This document shows, one piece after another, positions 9,233 through 18,111 of a stretch of 64,000 bases of DNA. Source of the stretch: Seohaeicola zhoushanensis. Lineage in GTDB: Bacteria > Pseudomonadota > Alphaproteobacteria > Rhodobacterales > Rhodobacteraceae. Location of the stretch: assembly GCF_014656415.1 (NCBI RefSeq), contig NZ_BNCJ01000020.1:1-64000 (forward strand). The letters are read 5' to 3'. The notes under the pieces were generated by a model, which worked only from the letters and a program-made list of their open reading frames with translations, did no database searches and was not told the origin of the DNA. A program made the translations under genes and the position numbers. How positions within the stretch are numbered: the stretch's first letter is position 1; each line of letters opens with the position of its first letter.

Positions 9233-9282
9233 GGCGCGGCCCGGAACGCGAGGATGCGCGCCCTTCGGGGCGTGCGCCGGTC

Positions 9283-9855
9283 TCAGGCAGAGCGCAGCAG
9301 CGTCTTGTTCGACCCGAGCGCCTCGGCGATGCGGGCGTAGTGCAGTTTCTTGCCGCTCTCGTCGTCGGGGCTGCGCAGCAGCAGCGTGGTGGTCGCATCC
9401 AGAATTGCCGCCGCCTGGGCGTTGGTCGCATCGGCGCTGGCCTGCGAGACCGGGGTCAGCGGACGGCTGGTCTGGGTGGCGCCCGAGGTCGCCTTGGCGC
9501 GGGGCAGGGCGGAGTCGCGGTTGGCGCGGGCCAAGGCTGCCATGTCCTCGGAGGTCTTGGTCAGGATGGAGCGGACCTCGGCATAGTCGCTGTCGGCCGG
9601 AATGTCCTTGGCAATCTCGCCGATACGCTCGGCCAGACAGTCGACCTGATATGCCTTGTCCAGCGCGCCGCAGAACTTCTTGGCGGCAGCGAAGGAGCTC
9701 ACCATCGTATTGGTGTAATTGTTCGACCCGAACTTGCCGGCGGGAATGATGAAGGTCAGCAGGGCGCCGGCCGGGGATTGCGCCAGCAGCGGCGCCGGAA
9801 CGGCAAGGGCCAGCATGGCGGCGGAGACGAGCGTGGTGCGCAGCGGTTTCATCAT
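9283..9855 (-). CDS. Secreted protein of unknown function
   Basis: A 190-residue protein with a good signal peptide (MMKPLRTTLVSAAMLALAVPAPLLAQ). The mature part has two cysteines about 10 residues apart (KKFCGALDKAYQVDCLAERI), a possible disulfide, then helical, Ala/Thr-rich sequence. The start at 9855 is supported by AGAAGG about 8 bases upstream; a longer in-frame extension upstream has no coding character. I do not recognise the family; proteins like this are common in roseobacters. It converges on efp and is read away from the small secreted protein at 10104. Confidence 0.65.
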   Translation of the reverse strand: MMKPLRTTLVSAAMLALAVPAPLLAQSPAGALLTFIIPAGKFGSNNYTNTMVSSFAAAKKFCGALDKAYQVDCLAERIGEIAKDIPADSDYAEVRSILTKTSEDMAALARANRDSALPRAKATSGATQTSRPLTPVSQASADATNAQAAAILDATTTLLLRSPDDESGKKLHYARIAEALGSNKTLLRSA

Positions 9856-10103
9856 GATCGATTCGCCTTCTGTTGACGCGGGAATTGAACACCAGCGATG
9901 GCCAGATGAAAAGGCCGGGGGTGTCCGTGGCCGGCCCATTCGCGCAAACGGGGTCCCAAACGGCCGGAAATGGGCCGGAACCTGCCGCCTTGACCGGTAT
10001 GGCGTTGTTTTCCTGCCGCGTTTGTTGGAAGGTTTAGAGTGATTGGAGTGACTCGCGCCGTCAGCGCGGGTCAGAGGATATTGCAGCTCGGGGTGATGAC
10101 AAC

Positions 10104-10478
10104 ATGAAATGGATTGCAGGTATCGTGGCGGTCGGGCTGTCGCTGTCTTCGCTTCCGCAGATTGCCTCGGCGCAGGCTGTCGCCGTAGGCGGAAGCGCTG
10201 CTTCGGGGGCTCTGGGCGAGGCCCGGTCGCGGCTGGTCTGCGGCACGGCAACGCTGGTTTCGGCGCAGTATCTGGGCAATGGTTCGTTGCGTGTGACCTG
10301 CCGGCAGGATGGCCCGGATCAGCGGCAGAGCCGGAACGGCAGGAATCCGCTCGAGGGCGGGCTGGGTGCTCAGCCGGCCGCGATCGCCGTCATCACCGTG
10401 GGGGCTCTTGGTGCGCTGATCGGCAGCAAGAACTCGTCGACCACCACGTCGACCGCGCCGGTTTACAGCGACCGCTGA
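10104..10478 (+). CDS. Small exported protein of unknown function
   Basis: A 124-residue protein with an N-terminal signal peptide (MKWIAGIVAVGLSLSSLPQIASA). The mature part includes a pair of cysteines (VCGTATLVSAQYLGNGSLRVTC), likely disulfide-linked in the periplasm. A glycine-rich hydrophobic segment (AAIAVITVGALGALIG) lies before a short Ser/Thr-rich tail. This suggests a small periplasmic or inner-membrane-anchored protein. No family recognised. It ends one base before the converging ygfZ gene. Confidence 0.6.
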   Translation: MKWIAGIVAVGLSLSSLPQIASAQAVAVGGSAASGALGEARSRLVCGTATLVSAQYLGNGSLRVTCRQDGPDQRQSRNGRNPLEGGLGAQPAAIAVITVGALGALIGSKNSSTTTSTAPVYSDR

Positions 10479-10479
10479 G

Positions 10480-11217
10480 CTATTGCTCCAGGCGGACCGT
10501 GGCGGTGCCGGCGGTCATGCCTTCGGTGGCGCGGTCGAGGCGGAGATAGGCGATCGCGCGGTCGCCTGACCGGGTGAGCAGGGTGCCGGCGGATTTGCCG
10601 CCGGCGAGGATCTCGGTTCCCGGTTCGGCCTCGCCCTCGACGACCACCTGGCGCAGGCCCTTGCGCAACTCGGTCTTGTGCTTCATCCGCGCCGTGACCT
10701 CCTGGCCGACATAGCAGCCCTTGCGGAAATCGACGCCGTTCAGCGCCTCGAAGCCGGTTTCGAGGATGAAGCTGTCGGGCGTGAGTTCGATGCCGGTTTC
10801 GGGAATCACCTGCGCCACGCGCAGAGCGTCCCAGTCGGTGCCGTCATCGGAGCTTTCGAAATCGCCGTAGTGCCGCCAGCCGAGCGAGGGGTGGCGCGGG
10901 TCGGCCAGGGCGGCCTCGGGGGCGGGGCCGGTGCCACGGCGGACACCGAGCGGTGTCGGCTCGATCCGCACGTCGGCGCGCAGCTTGTACATCGAGAGGC
11001 GGCGCAGCAGGTCGTCGGCCAAAGGTTCGGCCACGTCGAGCAGCACGCCGTCGCCGTCGCGCAGCAGGAAGAAGTCGGCGATATACTTGCCCTGCGGCGT
11101 CAGCAGCGCGGCATAGACCAGGCCCTGGTCGAGCTTGCGGACATCGTTGGTGACGAGGCCCTGCAGGAAATCTTCGGTGTCTTTTCCGGTCAGTCGGAGG
11201 ATTCGGCGGGCATTCAT
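10480..11217 (-). CDS. ygfZ: YgfZ/CAF17 folate-binding iron-sulfur maintenance protein
   Basis: This 245-residue protein has the folate-binding GcvT-like fold of the YgfZ/COG0354 family, which helps assemble or repair [4Fe-4S] enzymes such as radical-SAM proteins. The diagnostic motif KGCYVGQEVTARM, containing the conserved Cys, lies near residue 165. The N-terminus MNARRILRLTGKDTEDFLQGLVTNDV is typical. Length is usual for alphaproteobacterial members. A ribosome-binding site (AAGGA, about 7 bases upstream) supports the start. It is divergent from the glycosyltransferase gene, 72 bases away. Confidence 0.85.
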   Translation of the reverse strand: MNARRILRLTGKDTEDFLQGLVTNDVRKLDQGLVYAALLTPQGKYIADFFLLRDGDGVLLDVAEPLADDLLRRLSMYKLRADVRIEPTPLGVRRGTGPAPEAALADPRHPSLGWRHYGDFESSDDGTDWDALRVAQVIPETGIELTPDSFILETGFEALNGVDFRKGCYVGQEVTARMKHKTELRKGLRQVVVEGEAEPGTEILAGGKSAGTLLTRSGDRAIAYLRLDRATEGMTAGTATVRLEQ

Positions 11218-11289
11218 GGGCTTTTCCTTGCGTCTCGTGCCCCGTCATATAGGAAAGGGACCGCCCGTGAACAGGGGAGAGCCCGGCCG

Positions 11290-11970
11290 ATGAGTGCACA
11301 GATCAGTATCGTCGTCCCGACCCTCGACGCCGAGAAGGTGCTGCCGGCCTGCCTAATGTCGCTGATGGAGGGGCTGCACGCGGGGCTGATCCGCGAGTTG
11401 ATCGTGAGCGATGGGGGCTCCGCCGACGCGACGCTGGCGATTGCCGACGAGGCGGGGGCGGTGATCGTGCGTGGGCCGGCCTCGCGCGGCGGTCAGCTGC
11501 GGCGGGGCGTGGCCGAGGCCAGGGGGGCCTGGCTGCTGGTGCTGCACGCCGATACCGAACTGGCGCCGGGCTGGGCCGAGGCGGTCGCCCGCCATATCGC
11601 CCAGAGCGAGGGAGCGGCGCATTTCCGGCTGCGGTTCCGGGCGCGTGGGGTGATGCCGGCCTGGGTGGCCGGCTGGGCCAACCTGCGCTCGGCGCTCTTC
11701 GGGCTGCCCTATGGCGACCAGGGGCTGCTGGTCAGCCGGCGCGACTATGACCGGGCGGGGGGCTATCCCGACCAGCCGCTGATGGAGGATGTGGCCCTGG
11801 TGCGGGCGCTTGCGGCGCGGCCGACGGCGCTGCCCTGCGTCGCGCTGACCGGGGCGGAACGCTATCAGCGCGCCGGCTGGCTCCGGCGGGGCGCGCGCAA
11901 CCTCTGGACGCTGGCGCGCTACATGGGGGGCGCCGACCCGGCACGTCTGGCCGAGAGCTATCGCCGCTAG
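11290..11970 (+). CDS. Family 2 glycosyltransferase, TIGR04283 type
   Basis: A 226-residue GT-A fold glycosyltransferase. It begins ISIVVPTLDAEKVLPACLMSL, has the nucleotide-sugar motif VSDGGSADAT near residue 45 and an acidic VLHADTELAPGW motif near residue 85 that should bind metal. The compact size and the FGLPYGDQGLLVSRRDYDRAGGYPDQPLMEDVALVRAL region match the TIGR04283 subfamily (transferase 2, rSAM/selenodomain-associated). Its acceptor is unknown. There is no polysaccharide cluster around it. An AGGGGAGAG ribosome-binding site precedes the ATG. A pair of hairpin repeats follows the stop. Confidence 0.8.
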   Translation: MSAQISIVVPTLDAEKVLPACLMSLMEGLHAGLIRELIVSDGGSADATLAIADEAGAVIVRGPASRGGQLRRGVAEARGAWLLVLHADTELAPGWAEAVARHIAQSEGAAHFRLRFRARGVMPAWVAGWANLRSALFGLPYGDQGLLVSRRDYDRAGGYPDQPLMEDVALVRALAARPTALPCVALTGAERYQRAGWLRRGARNLWTLARYMGGADPARLAESYRR

Positions 11971-11974
11971 GGAG

Positions 11975-12019
11975 CCGAAATCCTCCGAGGATTTCGGACG
12001 TTTTCCGTGCCGGAAAACG
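11975..12019. repeat. Paired-hairpin repeat, copy A
   Basis: Two adjacent perfect hairpins: arm CCGAAATCCT, loop CCG, arm AGGATTTCGG at 11975-11997; then arm CGTTTTCCG, loop TGC, arm CGGAAAACG at 11999-12019. They fill the gap between the converging glycosyltransferase and ABC exporter genes. There is no T run. The same two-hairpin unit occurs at about 27.34 and 48.6 kb, with a related pair at 42.09 kb. Possibly a bidirectional terminator or mRNA 3'-end stabiliser. Confidence 0.8.
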
Positions 12020-12028
12020 CCTCCCGGT

Positions 12029-13885
12029 TCAGCCGAAGAGGCCGAAGGTCAGGCGGCGCAGCAGGGTCGGGGGGCGGTCCTCGTTGGTCGGCATCCGCGC
12101 GGCCAGGGCGGCGGCGCCGACCGGGTCGATCACCGTTTTTCCTTCCTGGAACTGCAGCCGGTAGAGGTCGGCATAGATGCCGCCACGGGCCAACAGCTCG
12201 TCATGGCTGCCCTCGTCGACGACACGGCCACGGTCCATCACCACGATCTTGTGCGCGTTGCGGATGGTCGAGAGGCGGTGCGCGATCACCAGCGTGGTGC
12301 GCCCGCCCGCCAGCTTGTCGAGCGCGGCCTGCACCACCTGTTCGGATTGCGCATCCAGCGCCGAAGTCGCCTCGTCAAGCAGCAGCACGGGCGTGTTCCG
12401 GAGCAGGGCACGGGCGATCACCACCCGCTGGCGCTGCCCGCCCGAGAGCGCCGAGCCGCGCGGGCCCACCAGCGTGTCGAGCCCCTCGGCCAGCTTGGGC
12501 AGGAAGTCGGAGACATGGGCGGCGTCGAGCACCTCCTTGAGCTGCGCCTCGCTGACGTCGGTGCGGCCGAGCAGGATGTTCTCGCGCAGGGTCTCGTCGA
12601 AGAGCAGCGCCTCCTGGCTGACCACCGAATGCAGGTCGCGCAGATCTTCGAGCGCGAGGTCGCGCACGTTGACGCCGCCGATCTTCACGCTGCCCTGCTG
12701 CGGGTCGACCAGGCGGGTCAGCAGGTTGAACACGGTCGATTTGCCGGCGCCCGAGGCCCCGACCAGCGCGGTGGTCTTGCCGGCCTCGGCGGTCAGGTTC
12801 AGCCCGCGCAGCACCGGTGCGTCACCGTAGCTGAGCTGCACGTTCTCGAGCCGGATCTCGGGCAGGCCCTTGGGCTTGGCCGCGGGCTTGGCGGGCGGCT
12901 GGATCAGGATCGGAGCGTCCATCAGTTCCTTGAGCCGTTCCAGCGCCGCCGCCGCCGTCTGCCAGATGCCGCTGACCGCCGCGAGGCGGCGCATCGGGTC
13001 GAAGGCGAGGCCGATGGCGGTGAAGAAGCTCATGAACTGGCCGACGGTCTTCTCGCCCTCGATGATCTCGGCCCCGCCATAGAGCAGCACCCCCATGAAG
13101 CCGACGCCGGCCATCACATCGACCATGGCGGTTATCGAGGCCGTGCCGAAGGAGGCGCGGATCTCGGAGCGCACGAAGGTATCGGTATGCTCACGGAACT
13201 TCTCGGCCTGGTAGTCTTCCAGGCTGTTGAGCTTGATCGGCACGATGCCGTGAAAGACCTCGTCGAGCCGGGTGGCGAGCTTGGCGCCGAGGTCGCGGGC
13301 GAGCGAGGCCTTCTTGCGCACATAGCGCTGGGCAAAGCCGATCGGCAGCATCAGCAGTGGCAGGCCGACCAGCATTACCGCAGTCCAGCGCCAGTCGACG
13401 TTGACCGCCACGCCGATCAGGATGACCAGCGAGATGGCATCGCGCCCGGCGCCGGTGATGATGCTGCGCCAGACGTCGTTCACCGCGTTGACGTCGGTCT
13501 GCACGCGCTGGATCAGGAAGCCCGGCGGATGGGTCTGGTGAAAGGCGGTGTCCTGCCGGATCAGCCGGCGCAGCAGGTCGAGCCGCAGCGAGGCGGCGGT
13601 GAGCTGGGCGATACGGGTGAGCGTGACCTTCTGGATCATCCCCGAGAAGCCCCGGAGGCAGAAGATCACCAGGAAGGTGAGGCTGACCCAGACCAGCGCG
13701 TCGGTATTGCCTTCGACGAAGACCAGGTCGAACATCGGCTGCATCATGTAGCTGACCGCGCCGACCATGCTGCCTTCGATCAGCATGAAAAGGACGGCGA
13801 TGGCCAGGAGGCCGAGGTGATGGCGCAGGTAGCCGCGCCAGAGCCAGCCCAGCAGTTCGCCGGAGGATTTCGGGGGCGTGCTCAT
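12029..13885 (-). CDS. ABC transporter, fused permease and ATPase (MsbA type)
   Basis: A 618-residue half-transporter of the exporter type: six transmembrane helices in residues 1-320, then an ATPase domain. Walker A is GASGAGKST near residue 378, the signature is ALSGGQRQRVVIARALL, Walker B is PVLLLDEATSALD near residue 500, and the switch is VIAHRLST. The family flips lipids or exports drugs as homodimers in the inner membrane; MsbA flips lipid A. The substrate cannot be read from sequence and no lpxK is adjacent. The start at 13885 (MSTPPKSSGELLGWLWRGYL) is preferred; the much longer frame upstream overlaps the divergent aminotransferase and is spurious. Confidence 0.88.
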   Translation of the reverse strand: MSTPPKSSGELLGWLWRGYLRHHLGLLAIAVLFMLIEGSMVGAVSYMMQPMFDLVFVEGNTDALVWVSLTFLVIFCLRGFSGMIQKVTLTRIAQLTAASLRLDLLRRLIRQDTAFHQTHPPGFLIQRVQTDVNAVNDVWRSIITGAGRDAISLVILIGVAVNVDWRWTAVMLVGLPLLMLPIGFAQRYVRKKASLARDLGAKLATRLDEVFHGIVPIKLNSLEDYQAEKFREHTDTFVRSEIRASFGTASITAMVDVMAGVGFMGVLLYGGAEIIEGEKTVGQFMSFFTAIGLAFDPMRRLAAVSGIWQTAAAALERLKELMDAPILIQPPAKPAAKPKGLPEIRLENVQLSYGDAPVLRGLNLTAEAGKTTALVGASGAGKSTVFNLLTRLVDPQQGSVKIGGVNVRDLALEDLRDLHSVVSQEALLFDETLRENILLGRTDVSEAQLKEVLDAAHVSDFLPKLAEGLDTLVGPRGSALSGGQRQRVVIARALLRNTPVLLLDEATSALDAQSEQVVQAALDKLAGGRTTLVIAHRLSTIRNAHKIVVMDRGRVVDEGSHDELLARGGIYADLYRLQFQEGKTVIDPVGAAALAARMPTNEDRPPTLLRRLTFGLFG

Positions 13886-14044
13886 CGGCGCTCGGATACG
13901 TTGTGATCTCGGGTCATGGGCGGCCTTTTTGCGGTCCGACCGGTGTAAAGGCCCGCGCGGCCGGGCGCAAGCGTGCCGAGATGTGCCATTGACGCCGCCG
14001 GGCGGGCCGCTAGGCTGGCGCCGCTTATTGAACGGACCCTCTCC

Positions 14045-15253
14045 ATGACCAGACAGAAGACTCTCGCCGCGGGGCGTGAATACCTCGCCATTCCGGGGCC
14101 CTCGGTGATTCCGGACGCGGTGTTGCAAGCGATGCACCGCGCGGCCCCCAATATCTATGCCGGCGAGCTGGTGGACATGACCCACAGCGTGGTGGCCGAC
14201 CTGCGCCGCGTGGCGCGCACCTCGCAGCATGTGGCGATCTACATCGCCAACGGGCATGGCGCCTGGGAAGCGGCGCTGTCGAACGTGATCGGGCCGGGCG
14301 ACCGCGTGCTGGTGCCGGCCACCGGGCGGTTTGCCCATGGCTGGGCCGACCAGTGCCGCGGCCTGGGCGCCGAGACCGAGATCATCGAGTTCGGCCGAGC
14401 CTCGACCTTCGACCTCGACCGGATCGGCGCGGCGCTGAAGGCGGATACCGGCCACCGCTTCAAGGCGGTGCTGGCCACCCACGTGGATACCTCCAGTTCG
14501 GTGCGCAACGACATCGCGGGGCTGCGCAGGGTCATCGACGAATGCGGCCACCCGGCGCTGCTGATGGTCGACTGCATCGCCTCGCTGGGCTGCGACGTCT
14601 TCGAGATGGATGCCTGGGGCGTCGACGTGATGGTCTCGGCCTGTCAGAAAGGGCTGATGGTGCCGCCGGGCGTCTCCTTCGTCTGGTTCTCGGACAGGGC
14701 GGCCGAGGCGCGCGCCAGGATGGCGCGGGTCAGCCGCTACTGGGACTGGGCGCCGCGGGCGAACCCGGCGGAATATTACCAGCATTTCGGCGGCACCGCG
14801 CCCACGCATCACATCTTCGGCCTGCGTGCGGCGCTGGACATGATCCTGGGCGAGGGGATGGAGCAGGTCTGGGCCCGCCACGCCCATCTCGCCCGCGCGG
14901 TCTGGGCTGCCTGTGAGACCTGGGGGCAGGAGGGGCCCTTCGCCCTCAACATCGCCGACCCCTCGCTGCGCAGCCACGCGGTGACCGCGGCCCGGCTGGG
15001 CGCGCCGCACGGCACGGCCCTGCGCGAGTGGGTGGCCGGGCAGATCGGCCTGACGCTGGGCATCGGCCTCGGCATGGCGGAGAGCAACGATCCGGCCTGG
15101 CACGGCTTCTTCCGGCTGGGGCACATGGGCCATGTCAACGGGCAGATGATCATGGGGATGCTGGGCGGCATCGAGGCCGGGCTCTGCGCAATTGGCGTGC
15201 CGCATGGCAAGGGTGGCCTGGAAGCGGCGGCCAAGGTGCTGGCCGAGGGCTGA
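14045..15253 (+). CDS. Class V aminotransferase, probably serine-glyoxylate type
   Basis: A 402-residue PLP enzyme of the alanine/serine-glyoxylate aminotransferase family. LAIPGPSVIPDAVLQAM opens it, GHGAWEAALSNVIGPGD contains the cofactor phosphate region, VDCIASLG lies near residue 177, and the PLP lysine is K202 in SACQKGLMVPPG. The end LGHMGHVNGQMIMGMLGGIEAGL is characteristic. Such enzymes transfer the amino group of serine or alanine to glyoxylate, in the serine cycle or photorespiratory-type metabolism; no serine-cycle gene lies nearby, so the substrate is uncertain. It is transcribed divergently from the ABC exporter and ends at a strong inverted repeat. Confidence 0.85.
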   Translation: MTRQKTLAAGREYLAIPGPSVIPDAVLQAMHRAAPNIYAGELVDMTHSVVADLRRVARTSQHVAIYIANGHGAWEAALSNVIGPGDRVLVPATGRFAHGWADQCRGLGAETEIIEFGRASTFDLDRIGAALKADTGHRFKAVLATHVDTSSSVRNDIAGLRRVIDECGHPALLMVDCIASLGCDVFEMDAWGVDVMVSACQKGLMVPPGVSFVWFSDRAAEARARMARVSRYWDWAPRANPAEYYQHFGGTAPTHHIFGLRAALDMILGEGMEQVWARHAHLARAVWAACETWGQEGPFALNIADPSLRSHAVTAARLGAPHGTALREWVAGQIGLTLGIGLGMAESNDPAWHGFFRLGHMGHVNGQMIMGMLGGIEAGLCAIGVPHGKGGLEAAAKVLAEG

Positions 15254-15295
15254 GCGCGCCCTTGCCCGCGCGCGCGGCGGCGACGCGGGTGCTTT

Positions 15296-15361
15296 GGAGT
15301 ATTTGGAAAGAAGAGAAGCCAGGGGCGCGCGCTCCTGGCTTCTCTTCTTCAAAAATACTCC
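15296..15361. terminator. Long inverted repeat between convergent genes
   Basis: GAAGAGAAGCCAGG at 15310-15323 pairs perfectly with CCTGGCTTCTCTTC at 15334-15347, and the flanking GGAGTATTT (15296-15304) pairs with AAATACTCC (15353-15361). This gives one hairpin of more than 20 bp with a small bulge. A/T runs near both feet could make it a bidirectional terminator for the aminotransferase and the small membrane protein. One arm recurs, in related form, at 19226-19254. Confidence 0.7.
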
Positions 15362-15403
15362 AGTCCGGCCTCTCCGTTTGCGCCGGTTCCGGGCGGGCGC
15401 GCC

Positions 15404-15586
15404 TCAGGCGCGGCGGCGGGCGGCGAGGCGCGAGATCAGGTGGTTGATGCCAGCGGCGAGAAGCAGCACCGGGATCAGCCCGGCGGCGGCCCAGAGGGCG
15501 AAGAACACCCAGGCGAAATTGACGCCGAGCATGACCAGCGCGGCAGTGGTGTAATTCGGCGCAACGCCCAGGGGCTGGTGCTGCAT
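15404..15586 (-). CDS. Small membrane protein of unknown function
   Basis: A 60-residue protein starting MQHQPLGVAPNYTTAALVMLG. It has two hydrophobic segments (AALVMLGVNFAWVFFALWAAAG and PVLLLAAGINHLI in outline) and a basic C-terminus (SRLAARRRA), so it is probably a two-pass inner-membrane protein. CGGAG 7 bases before the ATG at 15586 supports this start over an in-frame codon at 15613. Similar 60-residue proteins are common beside hisC-like genes in roseobacters, by recollection. Function unknown; it shares the strand of the aminotransferase upstream, 70 bases away. Confidence 0.6.
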   Translation of the reverse strand: MQHQPLGVAPNYTTAALVMLGVNFAWVFFALWAAAGLIPVLLLAAGINHLISRLAARRRA

Positions 15587-15656
15587 GGCGCATCTCCGAG
15601 GGATCCGCGCCAAGAGATAGCGCGCCCTCGGCGGAAGTCAGGGGGCGCCTGGCAGA

Positions 15657-16763
15657 TCAGCCGCGTGCGCGCGCGAGGGCCTGGGGCAGCGCCTCGGCGA
15701 AGATCGCGAGGTCTTCCGGGCGGCCGCAGCTGACGCGGATGCAGCGGTTCTGCGGGGCGGCGAAGGGCATCCGCACAAAGACGCCCTGGGCGACGAGGTT
15801 GTCGAGCACCGCCTTGGCGAAGGCGCCGTCGGAGCCGCAGTCGATGGTGACGAAGTTGGTGGCCGAGGGCAGCGGGGTCAGGCCGTTCTCGCGGGCGATG
15901 CCGGCGATGGTGTCGCGGGCGCGGGCAATTTCTCCGCGCACGTGGTCGAGCCAGTCGGTATCGGCCAGAGCAGCCAGCGCGCCGATCTGCGCGCATCGGT
16001 TCATGCCGAAATGGTTGCGCACCTTGTTGAAGGCCGAGGCGAGCCCCGGCGCCGCGAGCGCATAGCCGACCCGCGCGCCGGCCATGCCATGGACCTTGGA
16101 GAAGGTGCGGAAGCGGATCACCCGCGGATCGTCGGGATCGATCGGCAGCGCGGTGCCCTCGGGGGCGCATTCGACATAGGCCTCGTCGAGCGCCAGCAGG
16201 CAGCCTTCGGGCAGCCTGTCGAGCGCGGCGGCGATATCGGCGCCCGAATGCCAGCTGCCCATCGGGTTGTCGGGGTTTGCCAGGTAGACGAGCTTTGCGC
16301 CGGTCTCGGCGGCCTTGGCGAAGAGCGCCGAGGGATCCTCGCGGTCGTCGCGGTAGGGTACCTTGTGCAGCACGCCGCCGAAGCCCGCGACATGGAAGTT
16401 GAAGGTCGGGTAGGCGCCCTCCGAGGTGACCACCGCGTCGCCCGGTTCGACCAGCAGGCGCACAAGGTATCCGAGCAGCCCGTCGATGCCTTCGCCCACC
16501 ACCACGTGGGCCGGGGTCACGCCATGAGCCTCGGCGAGCGCCGCGCGCAGGTCGTGGTTCTCGGGGTCGCCATACATCCAGATGTCGCGCGCCGCCGCTT
16601 CGATTGCGGCGATGGCCTTCGGCGAGGGGCCGAAGAGGCTCTCGTTGGCGCCGAGGCGGGCGCGGAAGGCCGCGCCACGGGCGCGCTCCTGCGTCTCGGG
16701 CCCGACGAAGGGCACGGTGGAGGGGAGGGCGGCGGCAAGCGGGGTGTAGCGCGGATCTGTCAT
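15657..16763 (-). CDS. Class I/II aminotransferase, histidinol-phosphate aminotransferase-like
   Basis: A 368-residue PLP-dependent aminotransferase of the HisC branch: LGANESLFGPSPKAIAAI near residue 38, LANPDNPMGSW near 161, LALDEAYVE near 190, and the PLP lysine K223 in RTFSKVHGMAGARVGYAL. HisC interconverts imidazole-acetol phosphate and histidinol phosphate, but HisC-like paralogs also act on aromatic amino acids or in cobalamin side-chain synthesis. It is not in a his cluster, so the symbol is withheld. It may be co-transcribed with the downstream small membrane protein. Confidence 0.82.
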   Translation of the reverse strand: MTDPRYTPLAAALPSTVPFVGPETQERARGAAFRARLGANESLFGPSPKAIAAIEAAARDIWMYGDPENHDLRAALAEAHGVTPAHVVVGEGIDGLLGYLVRLLVEPGDAVVTSEGAYPTFNFHVAGFGGVLHKVPYRDDREDPSALFAKAAETGAKLVYLANPDNPMGSWHSGADIAAALDRLPEGCLLALDEAYVECAPEGTALPIDPDDPRVIRFRTFSKVHGMAGARVGYALAAPGLASAFNKVRNHFGMNRCAQIGALAALADTDWLDHVRGEIARARDTIAGIARENGLTPLPSATNFVTIDCGSDGAFAKAVLDNLVAQGVFVRMPFAAPQNRCIRVSCGRPEDLAIFAEALPQALARARG

Positions 16764-16799
16764 GACGGCAGATAATCCAACTGCCAGGAGGCAGGCAAG

Positions 16800-17186
16800 C
16801 TATCTGTCGGGGCGGGTCAGAACATAGGCCGCGCCGATGCCCATGAGCAGGGCCTGCGCGATCAGCACCCGCCCCGGCACGCCGAGCGCGGCGCAGGCGG
16901 CAAAGCTCATCACCATGACCGAGCAGGCCCAGAGCTTGACCCGGCGGGGGATGGCGCCGGTGGCCTCCCAATCGGCGATCATCGGGCCGAATTGGCGGTG
17001 CGACATGAGCCAGGCCCGCAGCCGCGGCGAGCCCTTGCCGAAGCAGAAGGCGGCGAGGATCACGAAGGGGGCGGTGGGCAACACCGGGAGCACGATGCCG
17101 ATCACGCCGAGAACCAGCGACAGGATGCCCGCGAGCGTCCAGAGCGGGCGCGTCCTTCGGTTCGGGGCGGGCTGGTCTGTGGGCAT
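16800..17186 (-). CDS. DUF454 (YbaN-family) inner-membrane protein
   Basis: A 128-residue protein with three to four hydrophobic stretches: LWTLAGILSLVLGVIGIVLP, LPTAPFVILAAFCFGKGS and two near the C-terminus. VLPVLPTAPFVILAAFCFGKGSPRL in segments is the DUF454 signature, followed by the conserved WL..H..FG motif (RAWLMSHRQFGPMIADW). The family is a small inner-membrane protein of unknown function. The start at 17186 gives the usual length; an in-frame extension to 17330 is non-coding in character. It stands 37 bases upstream of the aminotransferase on the same strand and is divergent from the crotonase. Confidence 0.8.
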   Translation of the reverse strand: MPTDQPAPNRRTRPLWTLAGILSLVLGVIGIVLPVLPTAPFVILAAFCFGKGSPRLRAWLMSHRQFGPMIADWEATGAIPRRVKLWACSVMVMSFAACAALGVPGRVLIAQALLMGIGAAYVLTRPDR

Positions 17187-17328
17187 GGGCGAAAACTCCA
17201 GAGGCCAGAGATAGGGCGGGATGGTGTGAAAGTAAATTCGCCCCCCGCGCGCCCTGCCGCGAGGTTGCACTGGCGCCGGCCCGTCGCTTTGGGCAAGCTG
17301 GCCGTGTTGCGGAAAGAGGAGGCCGGGC

Positions 17329-18111
17329 ATGTCACGCGTATCGGTGGAATATGAAGATCACGTTGCCAGGGTCACGCTGACCCGGCCCGACAAGATGAAT
17401 GCGCTCGACAGTGCGATGATCCAGTCGATCATCAGCGCCGGGCAGGAGGTGGCGGCCTCGGACGCGCGGGCCGTCGTCCTGGCGGGCGAGGGCAGGAGCT
17501 TCTGCGCCGGGCTGGACCTGTCGAGCTTTGCCGAGATGGGCAAGATGGATGCCGAGGGCTGGCTGATGCCGCGCAAGCACGGCGACACCAATGACGTGCA
17601 GGAAGTGGCCATGGTCTGGCGGCGGGTGCAGGTGCCGGTGATCGCGGCGCTGCAGGGCGCGGTCTATGGCGGCGGGCTGCAGCTGGCGCTGGGGGCCGAT
17701 ATCCGCATCGCCCATCCCGAGGCGCGGCTCTCGGTGATGGAGATGAAATGGGGGCTGGTGCCCGACATGGGCGGCATGGCGCTATTGCCGCGGCTGGTGC
17801 GGTCGGACGTGCTGCGCCAGCTGGTCTATACCGCCGCGCCGATCGGGGCCGAGCAGGCTGAACGCTGGGGGCTGGTGACCACGCTGGACGAGGAGCCGCT
17901 GAAGGCGGCGCTGGCGATGGCGGCGGAGATCGCTGGCAAGAGCCCCTCGGCGATCCGGGCGGCCAAGCGGCTGATCGAGGTGGCCGAGAGCTCGGACCGC
18001 TCGGAGGTTCTGTGGAACGAGTCGCATGAGAGCGTCGGGCTGATCGGCAAGGCGGACCAGATGGAAGTGATCGCGGCGCAGATGCAGGGCCGCAAGCCGG
18101 TGTTCAAGTGA
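17329..18111 (+). CDS. Enoyl-CoA hydratase/isomerase (crotonase) family
   Basis: A 260-residue crotonase-fold enzyme. The two oxyanion-hole segments are visible: AGEGRSFCAGLDLSSF near residue 50 and ALQGAVYGGGLQLALGADIRIA near residue 105. The acidic position after GLVPDMGGMALLPRLV fits a hydratase or isomerase. It probably acts on an acyl-CoA in the cytosol during fatty-acid or branched-acid breakdown; exact substrate unknown. A GAGGAGG ribosome-binding site lies before the ATG. The stop overlaps the GTG start of the nitronate monooxygenase gene by 4 bases, so the two are translationally coupled. Confidence 0.85.
   Translation: MSRVSVEYEDHVARVTLTRPDKMNALDSAMIQSIISAGQEVAASDARAVVLAGEGRSFCAGLDLSSFAEMGKMDAEGWLMPRKHGDTNDVQEVAMVWRRVQVPVIAALQGAVYGGGLQLALGADIRIAHPEARLSVMEMKWGLVPDMGGMALLPRLVRSDVLRQLVYTAAPIGAEQAERWGLVTTLDEEPLKAALAMAAEIAGKSPSAIRAAKRLIEVAESSDRSEVLWNESHESVGLIGKADQMEVIAAQMQGRKPVFK

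Noticed and set aside
12203-13906. 567-codon plus-strand frame opposite the ABC exporter
   Set aside because: His/Gly/Asp-rich antisense translation with no motif; the minus-strand exporter is certain.
13886-15352. N-terminal extension of the ABC exporter frame by about 490 codons
   Set aside because: It runs antisense through the serine-glyoxylate aminotransferase gene, has no homology, and a normal exporter start is at 13885.
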